Shown here one piece after another: positions 22,203 through 33,938 of a DNA stretch of 64,000 bases (positions within the stretch are counted from its first letter, which is position 1; each line of letters starts with the position of its first letter). The position numbers and the translations under genes are program-made. Origin of the DNA: Cryptomeria japonica (Eukaryota; Streptophyta; Pinopsida; Cupressales; Cupressaceae); the NCBI RefSeq assembly GCF_030272615.1, contig NC_081406.1, forward strand, positions 113,367,783-113,431,782. The letters are read 5' to 3'. A model generated the notes under the pieces. That model searched no databases and had not been told where the DNA came from. It saw only the letters and a list, made by a program, of their open reading frames with translations.

Positions 22203-22210
22203 TATAAATA
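22203..22210 (+). promoter_or_regulatory. TATA box of the F LTR
   Basis: TATAAATA followed by AGGAAG is conserved in the 3' LTR (50921-50928) and matches the context in G (TTATAAATAAGGAA, 28736-28743). It lies about 780 bp before the LTR end. Confidence 0.5.
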
Positions 22211-22624
22211 AGGAAGCCAAAATCATTGAAGGTTGTTGCTGAAGAGAATAAGATAGGGCTCCTATGAAGTGATTAAGTGCTACATGTGAGAGAAGATCAG
22301 TCAAGTGCTCATCAAGGAGATAGAGAAGAGACTAAGTGTGAGGGAGAAACAAGTTGAAGTGTTCAACCGGTAGAAGTGCGGAGAAGGCAGGCATTAAATC
22401 GGCTGAGTGTAGTACTAGTGGAGAGCAGCGAAGCAGCTGAAAGAAGTGAGAGGTGAACTGGTAAAGAAGCAGCAGTAGAGAGAGTGTTGTACCGGTGTAG
22501 TAGAGAAGTTGTCTCACCGATAGAGTGAGGTATAAGAAATGGTTATAAGAGACTCAATTGTAACAGTATGATTTATTTTTTATATAAAGTTATCATTGAG
22601 ATCACTGAGGTGTAGCTCAGTGCA

Positions 22625-22771
22625 GGGGTTGTAGCTTCTTTGGGTTGTAGCCCATAAACAAGTTATGGGTTGGTTCTCCTTGGGTTGGTGCCCTAAATCA
22701 AGGGTTGGTTCTCCTTGGGTTAGTGCCCTAAATTAGGGGTTGTAGCTCCTTGGGTTAGTGCCCTAAATATT
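22625..22771 (+). repeat. Tandem repeat of 34-41 bp in the F LTR
   Basis: Four degenerate units of the type GGGTTGGTTCTCCTTGGGTT..GTGCCCTAAAT lie downstream of the TATA box, in the transcribed part of the LTR. The same array is at 51402-51547 in the 3' LTR. Confidence 0.75.
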
Positions 22772-22986
22772 ATAACATTTTTTATTGTGAGGCTGGACTG
22801 GAGTAGTAGACTCCAACAACATTGATCACTGAGGTTTTTCCCATCTTGGGTTTTCCTTGTACATACTAGTGTTATGTGATGTGCCTTTGTGTTTTGTCTC
22901 CTCACTAACCGATAAGTCTGCATTCAACTAGATCAGTTAACTGGTATGATTCACCCCCCTCTTAGTGTTGCATTGTGTTTAACAAT

Positions 22987-22998
22987 TGGTATTAGAGC
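22987..22998 (+). other. Primer-binding site of element F
   Basis: TGGTATTAGAGC differs from the initiator-Met complement at one base. It lies two bases after the LTR end. G has the identical site and H has it on the minus strand. Confidence 0.85.
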
Positions 22999-23057
22999 CT
23001 AGGTACCCTATTTTTCAAGCTTTCTCTCACTTGGGTAGATTTTGGCTTAAGGACACA

Positions 23058-25021
23058 ATGGTCTATTTAGTGTCAATCCTTGCTCCAATTTTTGATGGTT
23101 CAAACTATTCTATTTGGAGTTGTAGAATGGAAGTCTACTTGTCCTCTCTAGGGTTTGATGTATGGATGTCGGTTGTTAATGGTCTCCCTAGGAATGCTTG
23201 TTCTCCCACTAGCTCTAAAGAAGAAAGAAGATACATGTGCAATGAAGAAGCCATGAAGGATATACTCAGTGGGCTCATCGATGATGTTCCCTCTCAGGTG
23301 GATAAGTTTAGATCGACAAAGAGTCTATGGGATAGACTAAAGAAGCTCTATGGAAATGAACCCTATACCATTGGATCAATTTGTGAGAGTGAGAAGAACA
23401 ATGCAGTAGACACATGTACAGATGACAAAGGCAGATCAGAATGTTGCAATAGCTATGGTGATAAGGAGACTCATCTCTTCATGGCCCATCAGACAGATTT
23501 TGATAATCACACATCAAAAGAGGTTAATGGAGATAGATCCCACCAGTATGATGTGTTTGGAAGTGTTAATGAAAAAGATGAAGAAGAAGGAGACAAGGAA
23601 GATAGATCTAGCTAGCAAGATCTATTTGATAGTGAAGGTGAAGAAGAAGATGAAGTAGAAGTTGATCTTGAAGGAGATCTTGTAAATGTAGAGTAAGAAA
23701 GGAATACAAGCTATTTAATAATTCTACTATAGTGGAGCAGAACCGGTTAACTAAATTCCTTGAAGAATATGAGAAATGCATCTCAGACTTGAAGACTCAA
23801 GAAGAAGGCACCAAGGAGTGTCGGTGTATTGATCTAGCATCTGTGCTAGAAATTAAAGATAAAGAATATCTGTAGCTGGTTCGAGAAATGTAGATTCTCC
23901 TAAATGACCTTGAGAAATGTCAGGATGAGCTCAAGGTAAGAATCCGGTTTGATGGCAGTAGTGATGCCTTGGACAAAATGTTGAAGAAGCGAAAGCATGC
24001 GAAGGACACTAAAGGTTTATGAAGTGGTGCTGGTAAATGCTCCACCAACAAGAATGTCCCCCACAATGACATTTTTTTTGTCTCCTCGAATGGAGAAAAC
24101 AAGGGACATCCCTTTATAGTCAGAAATACTCCCTAGAAGAAGGTTGATCTAACCATAACCGGTGAAGACTTGTAGACAGAAATAAAGACCGGTGTTGCAA
24201 GGAGGAACAATACAAATCCCAAGGCAAAAGAGAAGATGGGAGAAGATAGCTTCACCGAAAGCAACAACATGAGAAGACAACAAAGAGGACCTCCTACTGG
24301 ACAAGGTCAAAGAAATGCTACTGCCCATAGGACAAAGCAAGTGTGGGAGAATAAGAGATCAGATGGAAGAGCTGCACAAAATGGACAACCAAGAATCCAT
24401 CCTCAAAGAAGAAGAAATAGAGATGCTAAACTGGCAAGATCTCCCCATGCATGGCAGAATAAATTTGTAAGTCATATGCCATCTTTCTCTAGTTATTGCT
24501 TTGCATGTAATGCTTATGGACATAGGCTAGAGGAATGTAGAAAGAGATCTAGAAATATTAATATAGGATCTCATAGATATCATGAATATGAGAAAAATGT
24601 ATCCAAGAGTAGATACATGGATTTCCCCTCTCCTAGTTATGCTAGAAAGAATCCATTTGTTGTCCCTAATTATACAAATATTGTATGTTATTACTACAAT
24701 GGATTCAGCCATAGAGAGTTTGAATGTAGGAAGAGGGACTTGCAGTCACATGGAGGCTGGTATAGAAACTTTTCTCTACAAAAAGGTGGATTCGGAGGAT
24801 ATGGAAGTCAGAGGCCAGCATGGAACCAAAGAAGAAATGTCCCTGCAGGAGCAAGAGGTCCACCGATTTTGGTTTCTAGTCACAACAATATGACCAGAAG
24901 AAGATGGTCAAGCCAATATGTCAAGAGTTTCCCCAATCATGAAATTGGGATGGATTTTGTGTGCTACTATAGCACTACTTCCGTTTGTGAGGCAGAATCG
25001 GGAAATGGAAGGACCCATTAG
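23058..25021 (+). pseudogene. gag: Damaged copia-type gag of element F
   Basis: The first open part (23058-23615) starts with an ILAPIFDGSNYSIW motif, the usual opening of UBN2/DUF4219-type copia Gag, and continues as an acidic helical segment. A stretch with several stops (23616-24235) is followed by an open Arg/Gly/Gln-rich part (24236-25021). This contains one intact CCHC knuckle (CFACNAYGHRLEEC, 24498-24539) and one in which the second Cys is Tyr (24688-24729). No protease or later pol domain follows. The start was chosen at the ATG just before the DGSNYSIW motif. Confidence 0.65.
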
Positions 25022-26433
25022 CAGAAGATGGTAAGACCTTCTCCCAAGCCTAAAAATGGGAAGAAGATTGAGACCAAGCAGGTATGGAGAAAGAAGACCA
25101 TGGACCGACACTGTGCATTCAATGTATTGGTGATATCTCCTAAGGCCTAAAGGAGATGCAGGATTTTAGGGGGAGTAATACATTGAATTTATCATTCACC
25201 CCTTCAGTGGAAAAAGACACATGGAAGAACAAGCTGCTGCCGGTATGAAGGAAGAAAATGAGATAATAAGTGTGTGTAGAGGCTACCTTGACTACACACC
25301 TACAAATGAAAGTTGGATCACTACTACTTGTGTCACTAAGATGGAGATTAACAATTGGAATCAGATGCTATGTGACACAAAATTTCAAGAGTCACATGAA
25401 GGTGCTCTGGTAGTGGTGATGGACTGGTACAGTAAACCAATATGTGCAGGATGTTACCAACATGATTGCTAACATGTACTTGTTGGTTATGTAAGACAAT
25501 GAGGATGGAGATTATTGCAATAGCCCCGGTAGCATGAAATATGAAGTTATGTCTCAGGTGGTGTTGATGGAGACCTAAGTGACATATGTTGGCCCAGTGG
25601 TTAATCATGTAGTCATGCATATTTTTGGGTTAACCAGTTTAATTTATGACATGGTGATGTAAATGTATGGCATTGTGTGGATTCAGGATCATGTCATAGG
25701 CTGTGGTGGATATGATGGAGCTAAAGATCATTAGATGATCACATATGTACAGTTCAACTGATATATAGAAATAATTGGAGTCCCGTATTGGACCTGACCA
25801 GAGATGAGGACCTGAGATGTATGACTTAGGAGAGTTCAAGTGCTTATGATGCTGAGGCAACATGCTTGAACTTGTAAAGATACTGACAACCCAAACTGCA
25901 GATGATGGAAATTGCCATAGGTATACCCGGGAGAATTTCATGGTTATGGGTATCTACTTGTCATTTGGTTGGTTGTATTCATAGTACAATCACATTTGAT
26001 TCTAGAAGAAATTTGGGATCAAACAGGAGGTGATGCAGGTTGACTGGTAGGTGAGTAGTATTCACTGACACATCCTTCTACAATTGAGTTTTTTAACAAA
26101 TAGTATCAGATTTGCATGCTCAATTGGTGTTAGTTGATGGTTGAGTCCTCCATCTCAAGTGTTGTGACTTGAGAAAATGTAACAAGTGGTATCAAAGGAG
26201 GAGATGCATCCAATGAAGATAAAGTTGGAGAAATAATTTTGTCAATGATTGGTAAATACAAGAAGGAATGATATCCTGATAGTGCCCTTTTCCATTGTTG
26301 TCAAAGGGGGAGAAATATTTTGTAGTATACTATAGTATACCGCATACTACATGTGTGAGAATATATTGGATCATAAAAAGAGGGAGAGAGACTATGTAGT
26401 ATGCCGGATACTACATGCATTGAAATCAATGCC
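25022..26433 (+). other. Non-coding 3' region of element F
   Basis: About 1.4 kb without a recognisable gene. It carries the internal polypurine-tract copy at 26293-26314 and two primer-site-like words at about 26097 and 26178. A short palindrome-like TAGTATACTATAGTATACCGCATACTA lies near 26322, given here only as position because its role is unknown. Confidence 0.5.
26293..26314 (+). other. Conserved internal polypurine-tract block of F
   Basis: A 22-base block, TTGTTGTCAAAGGGGGAGAA preceded by CA, lies 131 bp upstream of the 3' LTR. The same 22 bases occur at 33781-33802 in G and, on the minus strand, at 36210-36231 in D. Confidence 0.7.
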
Positions 26434-26445
26434 AAAGGGAGAGAT
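26434..26445 (+). other. Polypurine tract of element F
   Basis: AAAGGGAGAGAT directly precedes the 3' LTR start TGCTGGCATTG. The homologous tract in G is AAAGGGGGAGAT. Confidence 0.8.
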
Positions 26446-27107
26446 TGCTGGCATTGTGTTGTCATTGATGTCAACCGGTATAGAAGAATGCAACTGGGTT
26501 AATAGATTGTTGGTACTGCTATCATTGATGTCAATCGGTATGGGATGACTACCGGTATGAGAGATGTATGTGCAACACTATCATGAAGGAGTACAAAATG
26601 AGATATCTTTGATATCACCTTGTGTTGCAGAACACCGATAAGGTAAAGAAGAGAATGTCATTCAGATGAATGACCACTGGGGTCACCGGTACACAAGTTA
26701 GTGCCTGACTTGTGTGGATGAAAGGGCAAGGTTATTGGTATAGTGTATCACTGGTAAGAAAAGGATGTCAACTGATAAGTGTTGTGTTGACAGTGTGTAG
26801 TTGCCAATTAGCAAGATTATGACCAGTGAACAAGCAGGATGAGAAAATGTGCTTGAGATATTGTTTTCCATGAAGAGGCAGAATATTAGCTAAATCACAT
26901 CAACATAGGAGGAGAAGGATGAATAGGTCACTAGTATGCTGTGAGGTTAAAGAACAACAGGACTCCCCCTAGATGAAGATGCAGTCACCATGTGAACAGA
27001 TGACTAATAGTGAATGTTCCCACACCCAATCACATGTGCCTGTTTGAAGATGTGTTGCACAAACAGGGAAGTCACATGAGTGCATTGCAGGATGCAGATG
27101 ACAAGGT
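26446..27107 (+). repeat. 3' LTR of element F, left part
   Basis: First 662 bp of the 3' LTR, rich in ACCGGT words. It ends at the AAGGT target of D (27103-27107). From about 26728 it matches the 5' LTR from 20757. Confidence 0.85.
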
Positions 27108-27936
27108 TGATGAATAATGATGAATAGTTAGTACCAAACTGGTACTAAGAGGGGGGGTGAATCAGTATAGGAAATTTTTTTCCCTAAGCTGCTTTGGCAA
27201 CAAAGACGGTACTCAACTAGTAAGCAGTATCACCGGTCTAAATCAGGGCACTACCAGTAACACAGAGTGATACTATGAAGGACCTAAACCGGTAACACTT
27301 AGATCATCACACAACCTAATATCTTATTTCCACTTCACCCATATGCATACATAAGTAATTTACCATCAAAAATATAATAACTACTAGTTCAACATCATAT
27401 ACCACTTTGACAAAAAGAAAACTAAACAATCACATGAAAGGCATCACACATGACACACTGATTTTTCATGTGGAAACCCAACTGGGAAAAACCACGGTGG
27501 AGATGAATACCCACAAGCTATTCTTGGAACTCTTTTGAAGTCCTCTCTGTTAGGAGCCTAGTCCAGTTAAAGACTATTACAATAGGTTCTGCTAGGAAAT
27601 GATCCTGCTAGGGATCACCTGGTTAAGGGATGGCTAAAATACCTGGTTAAGGGTTAAACCCTGTCAAAGGTTACCTTGTTAGAGGATTTTAAGATCTCAA
27701 TGACTTTGAGTCACATTGTTAAAGGATTTACAGCAAGCTGGTTAAAGCTACCCTATTAAGGGATTTTCCAACTATTGAAGTGGTTAGAGGTCAATAGGTA
27801 TTAAAATGATCTGGTAATAGCACTCAATGCCAATGCAAATCCACTTTAGTTCCTTCCTTCTGCAATCACACTCTGCAGGTATCTACTCTCTTATCTGGTC
27901 TGGTAAGAATCATGTATCTCTGCACTAGGATACACA

Positions 27937-29411
27937 TGTTGGCATTACAATAGGTTTGTTGGTATGAGGATATTGAGAAGGTTGTTGGAGATTGTTGATA
28001 TAACTGATAAAGGATGATTACTGTCTTAATAATATTATTTTGTCATTGATGTCAAGCAATTGATTTTCTGATTCAGTATGATGTTGCCATATCTTAATGA
28101 GTATGTTTTGATGAGTATAAAGATGTCGGTAAGTGACATAGAAAGAATGAGAATGAAGGGGAGTAATAAGTTATTCAATGGGAAACTATTACCGAGTTAG
28201 ACAATGATGAGATTATGTTGTTTTGTTTGTTTTGATATCCTATATTTGAAGACTGCAATAGAATGAGTAAAGGTTTGATATTATTCTATTTTACCGAGCA
28301 AGAAGCTAGTCGGTAAATTCCAAGGTTATCGTTGTCGGTTAAAGAAGAAACAAGTTACCGAGATGATATAGAATGTCTACCAAGTAAAGTTCAGTATTAA
28401 CCGAGTATCAACTGAGTAGTAACAGAATGCATTGGATGAATAAATACATTATTTAATGAAGGATGCCAATGAGTTGGAGATTTATAGAAGATTGGAATGT
28501 CGTGCAAGAATTTTGTTAAGGATCTATGATATTGAAAATTCAAGAGTTTGATCTACAGCTCAGATTGAACGGTTATAACCTAGCACAAGTACCAAGGAAG
28601 GAATACAAGTTCCAAGGCAAGATAAAATGTTTTTTAGTTCGAAGGATTCAATGAACCTAGTCAAGTTTGAAGATCTGATGGCTAAGATCAATCACAAGAA
28701 ATGTTATTAAGGAGATTAAGCGGTTAGGAATTGCTTATAAATAAGGAATTGTTGATGAACAAAGTATGTGGGCAAATAGAAGATAAGTGATGTTGCTGAA
28801 GTGACTACCGAGCATAGAAGATTGAAGAACAAAATGAGAAGCCCGGCAAGAAGAAAGATAAGTCTTATGACAAGATTATTTTGAGCACATAGAGTCTGCT
28901 TTAACATTTCAGATGTGAAGTTGCAGATATATTTTATTATTGTTATTTATTTTTGTAAGTGACAGGAAATCTCTTAACCGAGTGGACCTAACAGTCTTAT
29001 TTGTAAATCCTCTAGCAAGGTAACATTCTAATTGAGTGTTTGAAATCCTTTGACAAGGTCACTTCTAACAAAGTGCAAGATTCTAATAGATCTAAGGGAA
29101 ATCCCTTGACTGGGTCACATCCAGCAATGTATTTATGTAATCTTTAACAGGACTGGCTTTTAATCGAGCATACTCTAGAAGAGTATATTTCTTAGTGGGT
29201 CCAAAATCCTATAGTGGTTTTTCCCTATTTGGGTTTCCACGTTAAATCTGGTGTTAAATGTGTTTTGATGTTTTAAGTTTATCAGTTTATGAGTTTGAAT
29301 GATTTACAGTCATAGTTGCATATCAAGTAAGTTCTATCGAGGTTGAATTAGAGTAAAATCTTATGGATTGAAATTTATCTGATTCACCCTCCCCCTCTCA
29401 TTAAACTAACA
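27937..29411 (+). repeat. 5' LTR of element G
   Basis: This 1475-bp LTR is the partner of 33939-35423 (1485 bp). A TATAAATA box at 28736-28743 is followed by a long transcribed part with degenerate repeats of the type GAAATCC(C/T)TTGAC..GGTCAC (about 28970-29160). A GGTTTTTCCC..GGGTTTCCACG module lies at 29216-29241, and the end has an ATTCACCCTCCCCCTCTCA tract. Confidence 0.95.
28736..28743 (+). promoter_or_regulatory. TATA box of the G LTR
   Basis: TATAAATA is conserved in the 3' LTR (34738-34745) and has the same context as in F. It lies about 800 bp into the LTR. Confidence 0.5.
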
Positions 29412-29413
29412 AT

Positions 29414-29425
29414 TGGTATTAGAGC
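29414..29425 (+). other. Primer-binding site of element G
   Basis: TGGTATTAGAGC lies two bases after the LTR end, identical to that of F. It has one mismatch to the initiator-Met complement. Confidence 0.88.
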
Positions 29426-29473
29426 TTGGACTCTAAAAGAAAAGTTTAAAGAAACTTGAGGCAAGATCCGAAG

Positions 29474-30390
29474 ATGTATAAAAGGGATGCACCAAAGCTA
29501 AACAAGTCAAGTTTCTCCACATGGAAGAAAAGGATGAAGCTGCACTTATTAGGAATTAGAGAATATGCAACATATTATCTAGAGAATGATTATACTGCAC
29601 CTAGCACCTACCCTATGACAATGGAAGAAATAAAGGCAAAGCAAGAACATATTCAAGCAATGATTGAAATAACATCAGCATTGACCGACTCAGAGTTTAA
29701 TGATCTAGAAGGTTGTAATGATGCAAAAGCTATGTGGAATCAGCTTATATATGTGTATGGTGGTGATGAACATGTTCAAAGAGAAAAAGTAGACAGTCTA
29801 ATAGGACAACTTGAATCCATGAGAATGAATGAAGGTGAGAACATAATCCAATACAGTATAAGGTTAAAGGAAACTACCAATCAAATCAAAGGAGCAGGAG
29901 GAACTATTGAAGAAAAGGATGTAACAAGTAAGTTGTTGAGAACACTTTTACCTACTTATGCCATCTGAGTCTCTGCAATCAATGAATTAAGGTCTGTACC
30001 AAACATGCCAGTCTCTTTGGATGCTACTATCCGTAAGATACATGCTTCAGTGGGTCTTCGGTAAACAAAGTTGAATTTGCATTCAGTTCTTTTCATCTTG
30101 GTGAATCTAATGATTACAATGATAGAATGTATAAGTATGCTGAAGGAAATCATAGTGGAGCAAGTGAGAGATTTCGTAAAAACATGGAAGAAGTACACAA
30201 ACTATATGAGGAAATTAGAAAGCAAGAAGAGTTTGAAACATTATTGGCCAGAAGGTTACCGAGAGGCAAAGGTAAGGATAAGGGAAAGTTACCTTTAAAA
30301 TGTTTTAACTGTGATAAAATTGGACATATGGCTTCTAATTATCCTAACAAAGAATCTAGTGAAAAGAGGGAATATCGAGATGACAGATAG
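29474..30390 (+). pseudogene. gag: gag of element G
   Basis: The start ATG lies about 50 bp after the primer site. The capsid domain (UBN2 / retrotran_gag_2 type) covers 29474-29965, with a KSSFSTWKKRMKLHL opening and an EGENIIQYSIRLKE helix. A TGA at 29966-29968 interrupts it, and a TAA follows near 30062 before the frame changes. The second part (30127-30390) has a Lys-rich stretch and a CCHC knuckle (30301-30342) in which the last Cys is Tyr (codon 30340-30342, TAT), so zinc binding is probably lost. Inactive copy. Confidence 0.8.
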
Positions 30391-30513
30391 AAAGACAACC
30401 AATACAGAGGGCACCAAGACTTCAGAAGGAGAGATAGAAAGACATGCCTAGTAGCTGATGAGGAATCCAACGATGATAAATCTGATGGAACTGAGACAGA
30501 GGAAGTTGTATAT

Positions 30514-31710
30514 GTGGCTATCAAAGATGGATCAGATGAAGAAAGGTATGAAGAAAAAGCCTTAATATCACACATAAATAATAATGATTCTTGTATCATA
30601 GATAGTGGATGCTCACATCACATGATAGGTGATAAACACAAGTTTGTTAAATTAGAAGATTATGATGGAGGTTATGTAAGATTTGGTAATGATGCACCAT
30701 GTCTGGTGAAAGGTAAAGGTTCTATCACACTTCTTGACAATGCTAAATATGATGATGTATATTGGGTTGAAGGTCCAAATAGAATTTTAGAAATGAATTG
30801 TCAAAGTTCATGACAAATATGGAAAGTTGGCTACTACCGAGACTCAAACAAGAGGTAATACATTTCATCTTGACTCAACTCGAAACAATTGTCTATATGC
30901 AAAAATAGAAGATACCTAGTTATGGCATAAAAGGTTTTGTCATGTAAATTTTGATAACCTAATCAAAATAAGTAAGAAGCACCGGGTAAGAGGTCTACCG
31001 AGCTTGGAAAAACATGAGAATGCTATATGCTGAGGATACCAGATGGGTAAGATGACAAAATCAAGCTTTACAAGTAAGTCTTACACTTCTAAAGGAATCT
31101 TAGATCTTGTGCACACTGATCTTTGTGGTCCTATGAAAGTTCAAAGTTATTATGGTGATAAATACTTCATATTATTTGTGGATGATTACTCAAGGATGAT
31201 GTTAGTTATGTTTTTAAAAGAAAAATCAGAAGCCTTTTAAATGTTCAAATGGTATAAGGCAAGAGTTGAAAATGAGACAAGAAGACAGTTAAAATTTCTA
31301 AGATCTGATAGAGGAGGAGAGTTCATTTCAGATGAATTTAACCTATTTTGCAATGATCATGGTATAAAGAGACAAGTGTCTGCATCGAGAACACCACAGC
31401 AAAATGGGATAGCTGAGAGAAGAAACAGATCTATTGTAGATTGTGCCAGAACTTTGATGATAGAAAAGAGAGTACCTTAAACATTTTGGAGAGAAGCAAT
31501 AAGCACTGTAGTTTACACCCTGAACTGAGTACAACTGAAGAAAGGAACTATGAAGCCACCGTATGAAATCTGGTATGACAAGAAACCTAATGTAAGTTAT
31601 TTTAAAATATTTGGAAGTAGATGCTATGTTCACAAAGATGACAAAAATGGAAAATTTGATCAGAAAGCGAGGAAGGAACATTTCTTGGTTATTCTTCTAG
31701 AAGTAAAGCA
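30514..31710 (+). pseudogene. pol: Protease and integrase of element G
   Basis: The protease has an intact D-S-G triplet (30601-30609) in the copia context DSGCSHHM. After a frame break near 30811 comes the integrase zinc-binding region (LWHKRFCH, near 30920). The DDE core has all three acidic residues: Asp at 31118-31120 (HTDLCG), Asp at 31307-31309 (RSDRGGEF) and Glu at 31415-31417. Stops interrupt it at 31031, 31238, 31478 and 31526. In copia order this precedes RT. Confidence 0.85.
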
Positions 31711-31992
31711 TTTAAATGTCTGATCAAATCATCTAACAAAATAGTGGAAAGTGCAAATGTGAAAATTGATGAATTTGCAAAAAGAAATGATGAAGGAAAT
31801 TCCAAAGAACCATAAGATTATGAAGAGTTTGTATATGTACAACCAAGAAGTCCTACTGAGGAAGCTGATGAAGATAATACTTAGTTACCAAGTGATGAAG
31901 AAGATCATACAAAGCCTACCGAGCCTATATTAGCAAAATATGTCAGAAGAAATCATGCATCAAGTCAGATTATAGGAGATAAGGATGTTCCA

Positions 31993-33582
31993 ATGATGAC
32001 AAGGAACAAACTGAGACAAAACACATGTCTGATATCTGATTTTGAACTGAGAATAGTAAAAGAGGCATTTAGCAATGAAGATTGGGTAAATGCTATGACA
32101 GAAGAGATTGAACAAATCAAGAAAAATGAAACATGGACACTGGTCCCAAGACCAAAAGAGAAAAATGTAATTGGTACAAAATGGATTTTCAGAAATAAGC
32201 TAAATGAAAAAGGTGAGGTCATTTGGAATAAAGCAAGGCTAGTTTGTAAAGGTTATGCTCAAGAAGAAGGAATAGACTATGGTGAGACTTTTGCACTTGT
32301 GGCAAAACTTGAGGGAGTGAGAACATTGTTGGCATATGTTGCTTACAACAATTTCAAGGTATATCAAATGGATGTTAAATTTGCATTTTTGAATGGTATA
32401 CTAGAAGAAGAAGTCTATATTGAATAGCCTGAAGGATTTATTGAAGAGAAGAATAAAGATCAGGTATGTAAGTTGAACAAAGCTTCATATGGCCTAAAGC
32501 AAGCACCTAGAGCATGGTATGAAAGGTTGCACTCTTACTTAATAAAGATTGGATTTTTAAGGACTAGTGACAACAACAACATGTATGTGAAGAATGATAA
32601 GGAGAATGGATTACTGATTTCAGCCATATTTGTTGATGATATTATTTTTTGTGGAAATGATTCTTTATGCAAGAACTTTGGAAATGAAATGTGCAAAGAA
32701 TTTGAGATGTCATTAATCAGTGAAATAAAGTATTTTATAGGTTTACAAATACTGCAAATGAAAAATGAGATTTTCATTACTCAATCCAAGTATATAAAGG
32801 AAATCTTGAAGAAATTTGGAATGGAGGATTCTAAACCTGTAAGTACTCCTATGACTACTAATTGTAAACTATTAAAGAATGATGAATTTGCATCTGTTGA
32901 TGAGACACTTTACCAATCTATGATTGAAAAGTTGCAATATGTAGTTCACAGCAAGCCTGATATAGCACATGCAGTAGGTATAGTTGCAAGATTTTCTATA
33001 GATCCCAAAGAAAGCCATATGACAACAATCAAGAGAATTTTTAGATACTTTAGAGGCACTCAAGATTATGGCTTAGTATATAAAAAGAGGAATGATTTTG
33101 ACTTAAAAGTCTATATTGATGTTGATTGGGTAGGAAATAGTGGTGACAGAAAAAGCACAAGTAGTGGAGCTTTCTTCTTAGGAGAAAGACTAGTGAGCTA
33201 GCTTAACAAGAAATAAGGATGCATTTCACAATCAACAGCTGAGGCTGAATATGTCGCTGCAGCATTGAATTGTACCAATATAGCATGGATCAAACAATTG
33301 TTGGAAGGTATGAATGAGACAGTCACTGAGCTAGTAACTATATTTTGTGATAATACAAGTGCTATTAACATTTCAAAGAATCTGGTAATGCACTCTAAGA
33401 CAAAGCATATTTCTATAAAGTATCATTATCTAAGAGAAGAAGTTCAAGAAAAGAAAGTTGTGCTTGAATATGTTAGTTCAAAGGAACAAATAGCAGACAT
33501 CTTCACAAAGCCACTACCAAGGGACACTTTTGATTATCTCAGAACCAAGTTAGGGGTCATACCCCTATCTAGTACTCACTGA
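31993..33582 (+). pseudogene. pol: Reverse transcriptase and RNase H of element G
   Basis: RT begins with the WTLVPRP...GTKWIFRNK signature of copia elements. It has [28 protein letters not shown] and the catalytic F-V-D-D box near 32629-32640. RNase H follows with the DWVGNSGDRKSTSSG, STAEAEY (near 33235) and CDNTSAINIS motifs and ends at 33582. In-frame stops are at 32425-32427 (TAG), 33199-33201 (TAG) and 33214-33216 (TAA); each sits where the family has Gln or Trp. All catalytic residues I can check are still present. Confidence 0.9.
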
Positions 33583-33926
33583 CAGAGTTCGGTGAAAGCA
33601 TCAATTCTATGAGTCTATAGAATAACTATTTATGAGTTGATGCTGATTTACACACTTTAGGAGGTTGCCTAAAGTTGTGTAGGAAATAGTGAATGAAGAC
33701 AAGTTGCTCTGACCGAGACTGAGATGATACATTTGTATATGTTTTACCAGCCTGTAATCATGGATTAGTCTTACTTTTGGCATTGTTGTCAAAGGGGGAG
33801 AAGACTAATGACAAGGGGAGAATTTTACAACTCAAGGATAACAGGAGAAGAATTAAAGCTGTCCGAATCAATTGGAATAAATCAAAAGTTGGTATTACCA
33901 TTAAATTTGGTATTGCGATCAACGCC
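33583..33926 (+). other. 3' non-coding region of G with internal polypurine block
   Basis: No gene. The 22-base block shared with F and D (CATTGTTGTCAAAGGGGG + AGAA) lies at 33781-33802, 136 bp before the 3' LTR. Confidence 0.7.
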
Positions 33927-33938
33927 AAAGGGGGAGAT
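33927..33938 (+). other. Polypurine tract of element G
   Basis: AAAGGGGGAGAT directly abuts the 3' LTR. Confidence 0.88.

Larger units (their letters stand above)
20757..22984 (+). repeat. 5' LTR of element F (lacking its first ~280 bp in view)
   Basis: The stretch matches the 3' LTR from about 26728 onward and then 49914-51815. The first part of the LTR is missing because E inserted here and the rest lies off-window to the left. A TATAAATA box lies at 22203-22210, a tandem repeat at 22625-22771 and an ATTCACCCCCCTCTTAG tract just before the end at 22984. Confidence 0.85.

Noticed and set aside
20757-22984. Small frames on the minus strand in the F LTR (21297-22923)
   Set aside because: LTR sequence; the second LTR copy does not keep the frames (for example only 60 codons at 50457-50639).
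24498-24729. Host CCHC-type zinc-finger gene in F
   Set aside because: It lies between a copia-type Gag opening and the polypurine tract of F, so it is the nucleocapsid part of F's gag.
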